Shown piece by piece: positions 54,519-60,755 of a stretch of 60,755 nt of DNA. The DNA is from Phycisphaerae bacterium. Lineage in GTDB: Bacteria; Planctomycetota; Phycisphaerae; UBA1845; PWPN01. A program made the position numbers and the translations under genes. The notes under the pieces were generated by a model that was not told where the DNA came from, made no database searches, and saw only the letters and a program-made list of their open reading frames with translations. How positions within the stretch are numbered: the first letter of the stretch is position 1; each line of letters starts with the position of its first letter. The stretch spans positions 1 through 60,755 of the forward strand of contig JAGNEZ010000038.1 in assembly GCA_018003015.1 (NCBI GenBank), given 5' to 3'.

Positions 54519-57500
54519 TCAGGGATAGCAGCTCGGGTCGAACGGCGTGACCATGTCATTGCTCAGACACCTCTGGAACAGGCCGAAGTCAACCTGGTCC
54601 ACATGGCCGTCCGTGTTGAGGTCCGCGCACGAGCAGTCCTCGCCTTCCGGAGGAACCGGCGGGCCCAACATCGGACCCGTGTAGCACGGGACGAAGTAAA
54701 GGTCCAGGTCATCCTTGTTGACCTTCCCGTCGTTGTTGCAGTCCGGCCGGAACCGCGGCTTGAACGTCAGCGCAACCAGCGTGCCGGTTGTGTCGCCCTG
54801 GAAGAAGTAGATGCGCTGCTTGCCGTCCTCCCCGGTCGGGCCGAGGATCGGGCCGCCCACGGGCGGTGAGGTGGACATGGTGTCGTAATCGAACCAGCGG
54901 TCCTGCGGATTCTGCGGCGGGGCTTCCGTGAGCAGCGGGGTAGCCGTCACGTCCATCGCCACCACGTGAGCGCTGCCGCTCTCCGTACTCGTGCCGGTCA
55001 GAACGATGCTGTGCCCGCTCTGGTTCTTGAACAGGCCGCCGTAGCCGCGGTTCTCGCGGTACAACTCGTCCATCTGGTAGTACCCGTTACCCGCGAAAGC
55101 GCTCGGCGTAGGAGCAGGCCCCTGCCTGATCACGACGTTGTCGACGTAGAGCGGGCCAGAACCGGATGCTCCCGGGCCGACCTCGAAGTCAATGCCCGCA
55201 ATGGAGACATCGCTCGTTCCCGCCGTGGCCGACTTGTCGCCGAGCTGGAGGGTGACCGTGCCGGCCGCAGGATTGAAAATGTACGCGACGTGTTGCCAGA
55301 CGCCCGGAGTGACGGCGATCTTGCCGGAATCGCCCGACGTCCCCAACAGCCCGCTGCCGTTGTGCATCACCGTGTACCACCCATTGTAGCTCACGTTGTC
55401 CGCCAGCCACATGAAACCCTTGGTATCGGTGAAGTACTGATCCCACTCGATGGTGACGCCGGCCCCGGTGTTGGCCGCCGCTGCACGAACCGCCCCCATG
55501 TAGGAGGTGTAGTCGTCAGGACTGGTGCCCGTGGGGGCAAACGAGAGGACCTTGCCATGTCCGCCGTTGGTGGGATCTTCGACAATCTCCGGGTCGGGCT
55601 GGGGTGTACCCGCGTTGTCCCGAGCCCAGCCGTCCTGCCCGACGACCGTCCCGAGCAGGAAACCTTCAAACCCGGCCGAGTCATAGACAACCTCGGGCAG
55701 CGGCGGTGTCACGGCGCCGGGAATGCTGATTCCCAGATAACGCACCAACTGGCCACTGAAGCCGCCGGCGATGACGTCGACACCGTTGAAGTCGACCGCC
55801 CCGAGGTCCTCGAAGCCGTGGCCGCTGTTGTTGGCCGCGTTGCCGCTCGAGGCCGGCAGGCTGCCGTCCAGATTCCACGCGTAGAAGGTGGCCCCGTAAT
55901 CGCCCCACGTGTGGGTGCAGACTCGCTCCGCCCCGCTCACGTAAATCACGTGGCTGCGGGCCACTTTCCCGCCGTAGTCCTTCCAGGCCAGATAGGCCCC
56001 CGTCGGGTTGGCCACCACGGCATACATGCCGGCCGCCCCGCCTCCGTCCGCGTTGAAGTACAAGCCGTGGGCCCCGGGGCCAAAAGCGCTCGGGACCAGG
56101 GTCATCTGACCACCGGCGGAGGATTCAAAGCCGGAAACCACCTGGTCGGCGACAATCTCGCCCGTGCTCGCCTTGAGCACGTAAATGCCCTTGTCTCCCG
56201 ATTGCGCTCCGACCACGTACAGGAACCCCTGGTACAGCACCGGCGTCAACCGACCGGCGTTCGTGAAGCCGGTGTTGGGGAGCGCCGCGTCCCACACCCG
56301 GTGACCGTCGGCCTTGGAAAAAGCCGCGACACCCGTATCGGTGGTCACGTAGACATTGCCATTCTCGCCCTGGCCAACAACCGGGGAGCTCATGTCACCC
56401 GCACCCAGATCCTGGTTGGTGCCGGCGACGTTGCCGGTCCAGCGGATCGTCCCGGTCGGGGTGGCCGAGGCCAGGAAGCCGTCAATCGTCTTCCAGTAGA
56501 GATTGCCGGCCTCGTCAAAGCTGATCCGACCATAGTGCGTGGCCGGGCCCAGGCCCGCGCCTTTCACGTCCAGGGTCCAGTCGACCAGAGCGGCATTGCC
56601 CCAGTCGTCATGGAGAACCATCCCGGCGTCACCGGAGGACTGGGTACCGGAAATGTTGCCGGCAACCGTGCCCCAAGGCGGGGCAACTTCATCCCCGCCG
56701 GTCAACGCCTCGACCACCTGCACCTGCCAGACCTCGGTGTCGCTCCCGCCGGCATTCGTGGCCTGAATCCCGATCGTCACCGTGCTGCCAATCTCCGCCG
56801 CAGTCGGCGTCCAACCGCCGATCGCACCGGTCGTGGCGTTGACGGTGAGCCCGGCGGGGCCCTCAGTCTTGGCCCAGGTCACGGGAAGCGTGCCCCCGGC
56901 CAGCGAGGGTTGGCAGAGATAGACGCTTCCCGCGTAAGCCTTGCCCGTCGAGATCGTGTTGATGGTCGGAGGAACGACCACCACTTGGATGTCGAAACTC
57001 TCCGTCCGGGTGTCGGTGCCGTTGGTGGCCTGGACTACCACCGGATAGGTTTTGTCAATGTCGCTGGGCGCCGGCGTCCAGGTCAGGATGCCCTTGTCGT
57101 CAATCGCCATTCCGGTCGGGCCGGTGACGCTCCAGACAATCGCCGGGGGAGCGCACAGGCTGGTGATGAAGTGGTTCTTCTTGTACTGGATGCCGGGGTA
57201 GGCTGTTTCCAGGGTCAGGTCCGGCCCAACCCGCAACTCGGAGAAGATGTGCAGGTTCTTCATGTCGAGGAAATCACCGCCGGTACCCGCCCAGTCCGTC
57301 CCGTAGAAGCGAATCCGGGTGATCTTCGTGGGATCGAAGGTGTTGCCTTGGTAGTTTGTGTCAACGTAGTGGGCGGTCGTCCCGTAGCGGTTCTCGATGG
57401 GGTCGGGGTTGTTCAACGCGATCTTGGCGTGGCTCCATGTCGGGTAGTGGTCATCTCCCCGCTGCACCATGTAGAAGTACTCGTAGTCACGATAACCGAG

Positions 57501-57884
57501 GAGCGTCGTCCCGTCGGCCGCGTAGTTGTAGGCCCGCATCCGGACCGGGGCGTCACCGTAGTTGCCGGTCTGGAAGTAACGCAGATCGACCTCCAGGGTC
57601 AGCGCGCATCCGTCGCCGGTGAAGTCGAGATCGCCAAGCCCCGCCTGGCGGAAATCGACGTACGGGCCATAGAACCAGCCGGAGTTGAAGTTGTTCCGGC
57701 AGTAGCCCGGCGTTTCGTCGGAGCGGAAACTCAGGCTGCCATTGAGCCCTGCAGGCACGTAGATGGCAGGCCCGCTGCCCAGGTCCATCGGCTGATCCAT
57801 CGGGATGAAGATCTCCAGCCCCGAGGCGGCCCCCGCGGTGCAGGCCAGTGCCAGAACCAGAGATAAACGTTTGAGGTGTCTCAT
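54519..57884 (-). CDS. Secreted PQQ-propeller-like protein with dockerin-like tag
   Basis: 1121 residues. Signal peptide (MRHLKRLSLVLALACTAGAASG); AAAGGAGGAGACGG precedes ATG 57884. Residues 25-220 form a beta-sandwich; two Ig-like repeats follow (IVWSVTGPTGMAIDDKGILTWTP, WAKTEGPAGLTVNATTGAIGGWTP). A PQQ-like propeller segment (NVYVTTDTGVAAFSKADGHRVWDAALP, FLYVVGAQSGDKGIYVLKASTGEIVA) precedes a LamG/carbohydrate-binding-like sandwich. The C-terminus is DCNNDGKVNKDDLDLYFVPC and DLNTDGHVDQVDFGLFQRCL, the same dockerin-like subtype as the 36098-39733 protein. The first sandwich is also similar in plan to that protein's N-terminus. No catalytic motif is visible. Confidence 0.75.
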   Translation of the reverse strand: MRHLKRLSLVLALACTAGAASGLEIFIPMDQPMDLGSGPAIYVPAGLNGSLSFRSDETPGYCRNNFNSGWFYGPYVDFRQAGLGDLDFTGDGCALTLEVDLRYFQTGNYGDAPVRMRAYNYAADGTTLLGYRDYEYFYMVQRGDDHYPTWSHAKIALNNPDPIENRYGTTAHYVDTNYQGNTFDPTKITRIRFYGTDWAGTGGDFLDMKNLHIFSELRVGPDLTLETAYPGIQYKKNHFITSLCAPPAIVWSVTGPTGMAIDDKGILTWTPAPSDIDKTYPVVVQATNGTDTRTESFDIQVVVVPPTINTISTGKAYAGSVYLCQPSLAGGTLPVTWAKTEGPAGLTVNATTGAIGGWTPTAAEIGSTVTIGIQATNAGGSDTEVWQVQVVEALTGGDEVAPPWGTVAGNISGTQSSGDAGMVLHDDWGNAALVDWTLDVKGAGLGPATHYGRISFDEAGNLYWKTIDGFLASATPTGTIRWTGNVAGTNQDLGAGDMSSPVVGQGENGNVYVTTDTGVAAFSKADGHRVWDAALPNTGFTNAGRLTPVLYQGFLYVVGAQSGDKGIYVLKASTGEIVADQVVSGFESSAGGQMTLVPSAFGPGAHGLYFNADGGGAAGMYAVVANPTGAYLAWKDYGGKVARSHVIYVSGAERVCTHTWGDYGATFYAWNLDGSLPASSGNAANNSGHGFEDLGAVDFNGVDVIAGGFSGQLVRYLGISIPGAVTPPLPEVVYDSAGFEGFLLGTVVGQDGWARDNAGTPQPDPEIVEDPTNGGHGKVLSFAPTGTSPDDYTSYMGAVRAAAANTGAGVTIEWDQYFTDTKGFMWLADNVSYNGWYTVMHNGSGLLGTSGDSGKIAVTPGVWQHVAYIFNPAAGTVTLQLGDKSATAGTSDVSIAGIDFEVGPGASGSGPLYVDNVVIRQGPAPTPSAFAGNGYYQMDELYRENRGYGGLFKNQSGHSIVLTGTSTESGSAHVVAMDVTATPLLTEAPPQNPQDRWFDYDTMSTSPPVGGPILGPTGEDGKQRIYFFQGDTTGTLVALTFKPRFRPDCNNDGKVNKDDLDLYFVPCYTGPMLGPPVPPEGEDCSCADLNTDGHVDQVDFGLFQRCLSNDMVTPFDPSCYP

Positions 57885-58172
57885 TCCGTCTCCTCCTTTG
57901 TTGAGGTGAGTGCGTTCCCGAGGGGAAGGCCACGCGTCAACCCCCCTGAGTTGGATCGTCCGGTCAAACGGGGACGGCTCACGGACGCACCGGCTCTCCG
58001 CCTCGGTGCCAACCTCAAGCCGCTACTTTCCCCCTTCGTGTTCCACACAGTTCTTCCTCGCCCTTCCGTCTGAGAGACCGCCGATTCGGCTTCCCTCTGC
58101 TTCGTTCCGCCGACCCGTGCCGGGGGATGAAGCCACCCTGCCGTTCAGGGCCCGCGGCCAGGCCGGCTCCGG

Positions 58173-59123
58173 TCAGTACCCCACCCAGCCTTTGCGGGTC
58201 ACAACCGTCTTGGCCCAGGTCTTCGTGTCCGAGTAGTAGCCGGGGTCAAGTTCCTTGGGCGAGCCGGGGCCCAGAGGGTACTCGTTCTTCGTGCTGTCGT
58301 AGAAGCCCCCGCTGATGTTCCTGACATTGTAGGTGTCGTTCCAGAGACCCACCTCGGTGTGCTCGCCCGAACGCCAGAAGTACTTGTCCGTCGTCCTCAA
58401 GCCGCGGAGCAGGGCCGAGTTCGGGTAGGTGTCACCGAGATCCAGTCTGACCGGCCGCACGCTCGAGTCCGCGAAGGCGAAGTTGCCCACGGGTAAACGG
58501 CTGGTCCCGTGCCGGTAAGCGGCGCCGTTCGACCCCCAGTAGGTGACCTCGAAATTGTTCCGAAGCAGCCCGGCTGCACCGAAGCCGTGCATCCAGTTCC
58601 AGTTGCCCTCTCCGGCCAGGACCAGGCTGCTGGGCGTGGCCTTGCCCAGGGTGAACCCCGACTTGTCGGTGGTCTTCCAGCCTTGCGAGGACATCACCAC
58701 CGAAATGGCATAACTGTAATCGGCACCCGGACCGCCACCCAGCCGGGGAGGATAATTGAAGCTCCAGGCCTGCCCTCGCTGCCGGTTGAGTGGGTCGGGC
58801 TTCTTGTCGGTCGCGCAGTACCCGACCTCGAGGTCCCCGAGGTACTTCCTGGTGAAAAGGACATCAATCCACGTGGCCATGACACGCCCGGTGGGATCGG
58901 CCGAAGCCCCATCGTCGATGTCCGGGTACGCCCGGTACGTCTCGTACGCGTACCCCAGCGCAGTGCTGATCTGCTTGAGCCCCGCGGCACACTTGACAGT
59001 CTTGGCCTGCTCGCGGGCCGCGGTCAGGGAAGGAAGCAGGATGGAAACCAGCAGAGCGATGATCGCCACGACCACCAGGACCTCAATCAGCGTGAACGCC
59101 TTGCGAAATGGAGTTGTGCTCAC
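58173..59123 (-). CDS. Type IV pilin-like/pseudopilin protein of planctomycete form
   Basis: 316 residues. The N-terminus has the prepilin methylation motif KAFTLIEVLVVVAIIALLVSILLPSL, with processing expected before Phe and a single hydrophobic helix. The remaining 280 residues are a globular domain (VKCAAGLKQISTALGYAYE, then GNFAFADSSVRPV), the pattern of planctomycete DUF1559-like type II secretion G-like proteins. It stops 12 nt before... its downstream side is free; upstream, a small zinc-ribbon gene ends 12 nt away. No assembly ATPase or peptidase gene is present, so it is an orphan pseudopilin. Confidence 0.88.
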   Translation of the reverse strand: MSTTPFRKAFTLIEVLVVVAIIALLVSILLPSLTAAREQAKTVKCAAGLKQISTALGYAYETYRAYPDIDDGASADPTGRVMATWIDVLFTRKYLGDLEVGYCATDKKPDPLNRQRGQAWSFNYPPRLGGGPGADYSYAISVVMSSQGWKTTDKSGFTLGKATPSSLVLAGEGNWNWMHGFGAAGLLRNNFEVTYWGSNGAAYRHGTSRLPVGNFAFADSSVRPVRLDLGDTYPNSALLRGLRTTDKYFWRSGEHTEVGLWNDTYNVRNISGGFYDSTKNEYPLGPGSPKELDPGYYSDTKTWAKTVVTRKGWVGY

Positions 59124-59135
59124 GATTGACTCACC

Positions 59136-59492
59136 TCATTTCTTCGGAAGGTCCGCGGCTCCGGTCGACTGGCTGCCACAGTGCGGGCACTTCGGCATCA
59201 TCGGCGCACGCGGAGGTGTCCCTACCGGTTGCGGGACGAAAGTCTTGTCGCACTGGTTGCAGTGATAGAGCCGCCATGCGTCCATCTTCCCGCATTTCGG
59301 GCAGGCGATCGGAGGCAGCTGCTCAACCTTCAGATTGGCCTCGAACGCGTGACCGCACGCCCGACATTGCATCATCGTATCGTAGTCGTTGCGGCTGGTC
59401 AGGGCATTCTCAGACCCCGACCGTACATAGTATAGGACACCCGCCAGCACGAGGATCCCGACGCCGATCGCTATCTTGACTCCCTCGCTCAC
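59136..59492 (-). CDS. Small membrane-anchored zinc-ribbon protein
   Basis: 118 residues: one N-terminal helix (KIAIGVGILVLAGVLYYV) followed by three to four Cys pairs: CRACGH, CPKCGK, CNQCDK and CPHCGS, which look like two tandem zinc ribbons. The gene ends 12 nt before the pseudopilin start, so the two are likely co-transcribed from the double TATAATGGA element upstream. Its role is unknown; a tethered adaptor for pilin or secretion is one possibility. Confidence 0.72.
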   Translation of the reverse strand: MSEGVKIAIGVGILVLAGVLYYVRSGSENALTSRNDYDTMMQCRACGHAFEANLKVEQLPPIACPKCGKMDAWRLYHCNQCDKTFVPQPVGTPPRAPMMPKCPHCGSQSTGAADLPKK

Positions 59493-59597
59493 GTTGCTGC
59501 CCCTGCGCCCAGAGCGCGAAATCCACCTCCCCCGCCTCCCCGCCCCTTCGGATGACCAACCCGCCTTAAGCTGCCGTTCAGTAACTTCCAGAGGTCG

Positions 59598-59626
59598 TCC
59601 ATTATACTACTCATCGATCCATTATA
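59598..59626 (-). promoter_or_regulatory. Two TATAATGGA elements 20 bp apart upstream of the zinc-ribbon/pilin genes
   Basis: Minus-strand TATAATGGA occurs at 59598-59606 and again at 59618-59626, exactly two helical turns apart. They could be tandem promoters of the zinc-ribbon gene about 110-130 nt downstream, or paired operator half-sites. Confidence 0.45.
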
Positions 59627-59767
59627 TAGGATAATGGGGCCCGCCCCCAATTTCAAGGATGTTCAAAGGATTATTGTGCGATTCTTATGCGACCTGAGCA
59701 GACTGGCCGAGAACTCGGAGCTCCATCCTGACGATGGGTTGGACAGTCGATCCGCCGGAATCCGCAT

Positions 59768-60400
59768 TCAGTCGCGCATGTACGCAACCACCATGAAGGT
59801 GACCGCGTCGTCGGTTCCAATGTTCTCCAGCACATGAGCCGTGTCCGCCGGGTAGTAGGCCGAATCGCCTGGATACAGCTCGCAGGTCTGGTCTCCCGTC
59901 GTCACCCGGACCGTCCCGTGCCGGACAGTCAGGAATTCGTGTGTCCCTGAAAAATGCGCTGGGCTCCTTAACACCCCGCCCGGGCTGAGCAGAAGCTCGT
60001 GAAACTCAATGTCCTTCTCCAAGTGAAGCGGAGACAGCGTTCGCCATCGGCAGCGCCGGTCAAGCCGGTAATGATAGGTGCGATCGTCGGCGCGGATGAC
60101 CTCGATGGCCGTCGCTTGGTGAGCTTCCTCAAGCAGGGCCGACAGCGCCAGCCCCAGACCCTGGGCGATACGATAGACCGCCGTCAGCGTCGGATTCGCC
60201 TGATACCGCTCGATCTGGCTGAGCATCGAACGGCTGACCCCGGAGGCGGCCGCCAGTTGCTCCAACGTCCAGCCCTTCCGCTTCCGCACCGCCCGAATGC
60301 GATCACTCAGCGCCCGGCGGATCCCTTCCGTCTGCGCGAGACGCCCGTTGCTGTCTCCATTGTCAAGTTCAACGTCGGTCTGCGTCTTGCCTTCAGTCAT
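59768..60400 (-). CDS. XRE-family transcriptional regulator with cupin domain
   Basis: About 210 residues. Helix-turn-helix near residues 30-85 (RIRAVRKRKGWTLEQLAAASGVSRSMLSQIERYQANPTL) and a C-terminal cupin_2 domain (FSGTHEFLTVRHGTVRV, LYPGDSAYYPADTAHVLENIG). This two-domain layout is typical of small-molecule-sensing repressors such as those of the SutR/PuuR type. The start at 60400 has AAGGA about 9 nt upstream; an ATG at 60445 is possible. A palindrome in its own leader suggests autoregulation. Ligand and targets are unknown. Confidence 0.88.
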   Translation of the reverse strand: MTEGKTQTDVELDNGDSNGRLAQTEGIRRALSDRIRAVRKRKGWTLEQLAAASGVSRSMLSQIERYQANPTLTAVYRIAQGLGLALSALLEEAHQATAIEVIRADDRTYHYRLDRRCRWRTLSPLHLEKDIEFHELLLSPGGVLRSPAHFSGTHEFLTVRHGTVRVTTGDQTCELYPGDSAYYPADTAHVLENIGTDDAVTFMVVAYMRD

Positions 60401-60466
60401 GTGCGGCGGTCCTTCATCGAGCCAGGAACCGTATCCGTACGTCATCGGTAAGTTCCATGATACGAG

Positions 60467-60482
60467 ATCCAGGATGCTGGAT
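60467..60482. promoter_or_regulatory. Palindrome, possible operator of the XRE-cupin regulator
   Basis: ATCCAG-GATG-CTGGAT, a perfect 6-bp dyad, lies between the predicted -10 (60493-60498) and the start codon, overlapping the expected transcription start. This is the position expected for an autoregulated helix-turn-helix repressor. Confidence 0.45.
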
Positions 60483-60489
60483 GATAACT

Positions 60490-60498
60490 TCCATTATA
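60490..60498 (-). promoter_or_regulatory. Putative -10 element (TATAATGGA) of the XRE-cupin gene
   Basis: Minus-strand TATAATGGA, 90 nt before the start codon. A degenerate copy of the flanking TTCCATNATA (plus strand) recurs at 60453-60462. Confidence 0.45.
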
Positions 60499-60678
60499 TC
60501 GGAATGCTAGCGGAAAGAAAACGAACCGCCATCTGCGAAGCTCGATCGCTGCCTGCCTGCCACCATCGTTCGCCGAAAAGGATGCGAGCTCGGTCATCTA
60601 CGGGTGGAACGGTGCGCAGTACCCCGCGCCCCCCCCCCGGAGAACTGATGCATACCCTGTCACTACGAGAAGCGGCCG

Positions 60679-60732
60679 GCCGATCGCCGCCGACGGAGCT
60701 CTCGAGACAACCTGCTCCGGGCGGCGATCGGC
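60679..60732. terminator. Long GC hairpin near the right edge
   Basis: Perfect 13-bp arms GCCGATCGCCGCC (60679-60691) and GGCGGCGATCGGC (60720-60732) with an inner CGGAG/CTCCG pairing, followed by TTTCC. It looks like a rho-independent terminator or repeat hairpin belonging to a gene outside the window. Confidence 0.5.
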
Positions 60733-60755
60733 TTTCCGCAAGCGACTCGGAACAC

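Larger units (their letters stand above)
60401..60755. other. Leader and upstream region of the XRE-cupin gene to the window edge
   Basis: About 355 nt. It holds the regulator's predicted promoter and operator, a run of 10 C at 60629-60638 and a strong hairpin at 60679-60732. No gene is seen. Confidence 0.45.

Noticed and set aside
54966-57866. 966-codon plus-strand open frame
   Set aside because: Antisense shadow of the 1121-residue secreted protein; it is Arg/Val-rich with no domain or start signal.
60629-60638. Run of ten C residues
   Set aside because: It could be an assembly or sequencing artefact and has no associated feature; not treated as a signal.
1-60755. CRISPR arrays, prophage, intact insertion sequences, rRNA
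   Set aside because: No regularly spaced repeats, integrase or transposase genes, phage structural genes or rRNA motifs were seen.

Overview
The window is high-GC DNA that looks like a member of the Planctomycetota, probably a Phycisphaerae-like lineage. This is an inference from gene content: large secreted proteins ending in dockerin-like EF-hand tags with paired cysteines, a Tat-exported sugar-isomerase-like TIM barrel, a type IV-pilin-like protein of the short planctomycete form, a giant alpha-2-macroglobulin, and a WXG100/FtsK cluster. No rRNA, CRISPR array, phage or intact insertion sequence is visible. The only RNA gene found is a tRNA-Ile2 (CAU anticodon).

Left part (1-12.7 kb). The 3' end of a glucuronate-isomerase-type gene enters from the left. 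A convergent minus-strand operon follows: an RhaI-type L-rhamnose isomerase, a small three-helix membrane protein, then LutA, LutB and LutC. Together these connect deoxy-sugar breakdown (through lactaldehyde and lactate) to the LutABC iron-sulfur lactate oxidase. Next come a 1215-residue MscS-family mechanosensitive channel with a good upstream promoter, a Tat-exported TIM-barrel protein, and a secreted protein of unknown function.

Secretion cluster (12.8-20.7 kb). Four minus-strand genes form an ESX/type-VII-like set: a WXG100-like protein, a coiled-coil protein with a Pro-rich tail, a second WXG-like 70-mer, and a 1343-residue EssC-like FtsK/SpoIIIE ATPase with an N-terminal coiled coil. 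A hybrid PAS histidine kinase/response regulator is transcribed divergently.

Middle (21-43 kb). The tRNA-Ile2 is followed by a giant alpha-2-macroglobulin-like protein (CVEQ thioester-type motif, aromatic-rich insert) and a single-domain response regulator. Four large exported proteins come next. Two share an HExxH zincin-like motif and one dockerin-like subtype. The other two share a duplicated propeller-like module of about 330 residues, present three times in all.

Right part (43-60.7 kb). A tdh-kbl threonine-catabolism pair is followed by a disaccharide-phosphorylase locus: GH65 and a beta-phosphoglucomutase-like HAD protein on the minus strand, and a solute-binding lipoprotein, two ABC permeases and a GH172/DUF2961 protein on the plus strand. 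These would import an oligosaccharide, split it by phosphorolysis and channel the glucose 1-phosphate. No ABC ATPase gene is present. The window ends with another exported dockerin-tagged protein, a pseudopilin, a small zinc-ribbon membrane protein and an XRE-cupin regulator with a palindrome in its own leader. A sequence reading TATAATGGA in the direction of transcription recurs five times at promoter positions.
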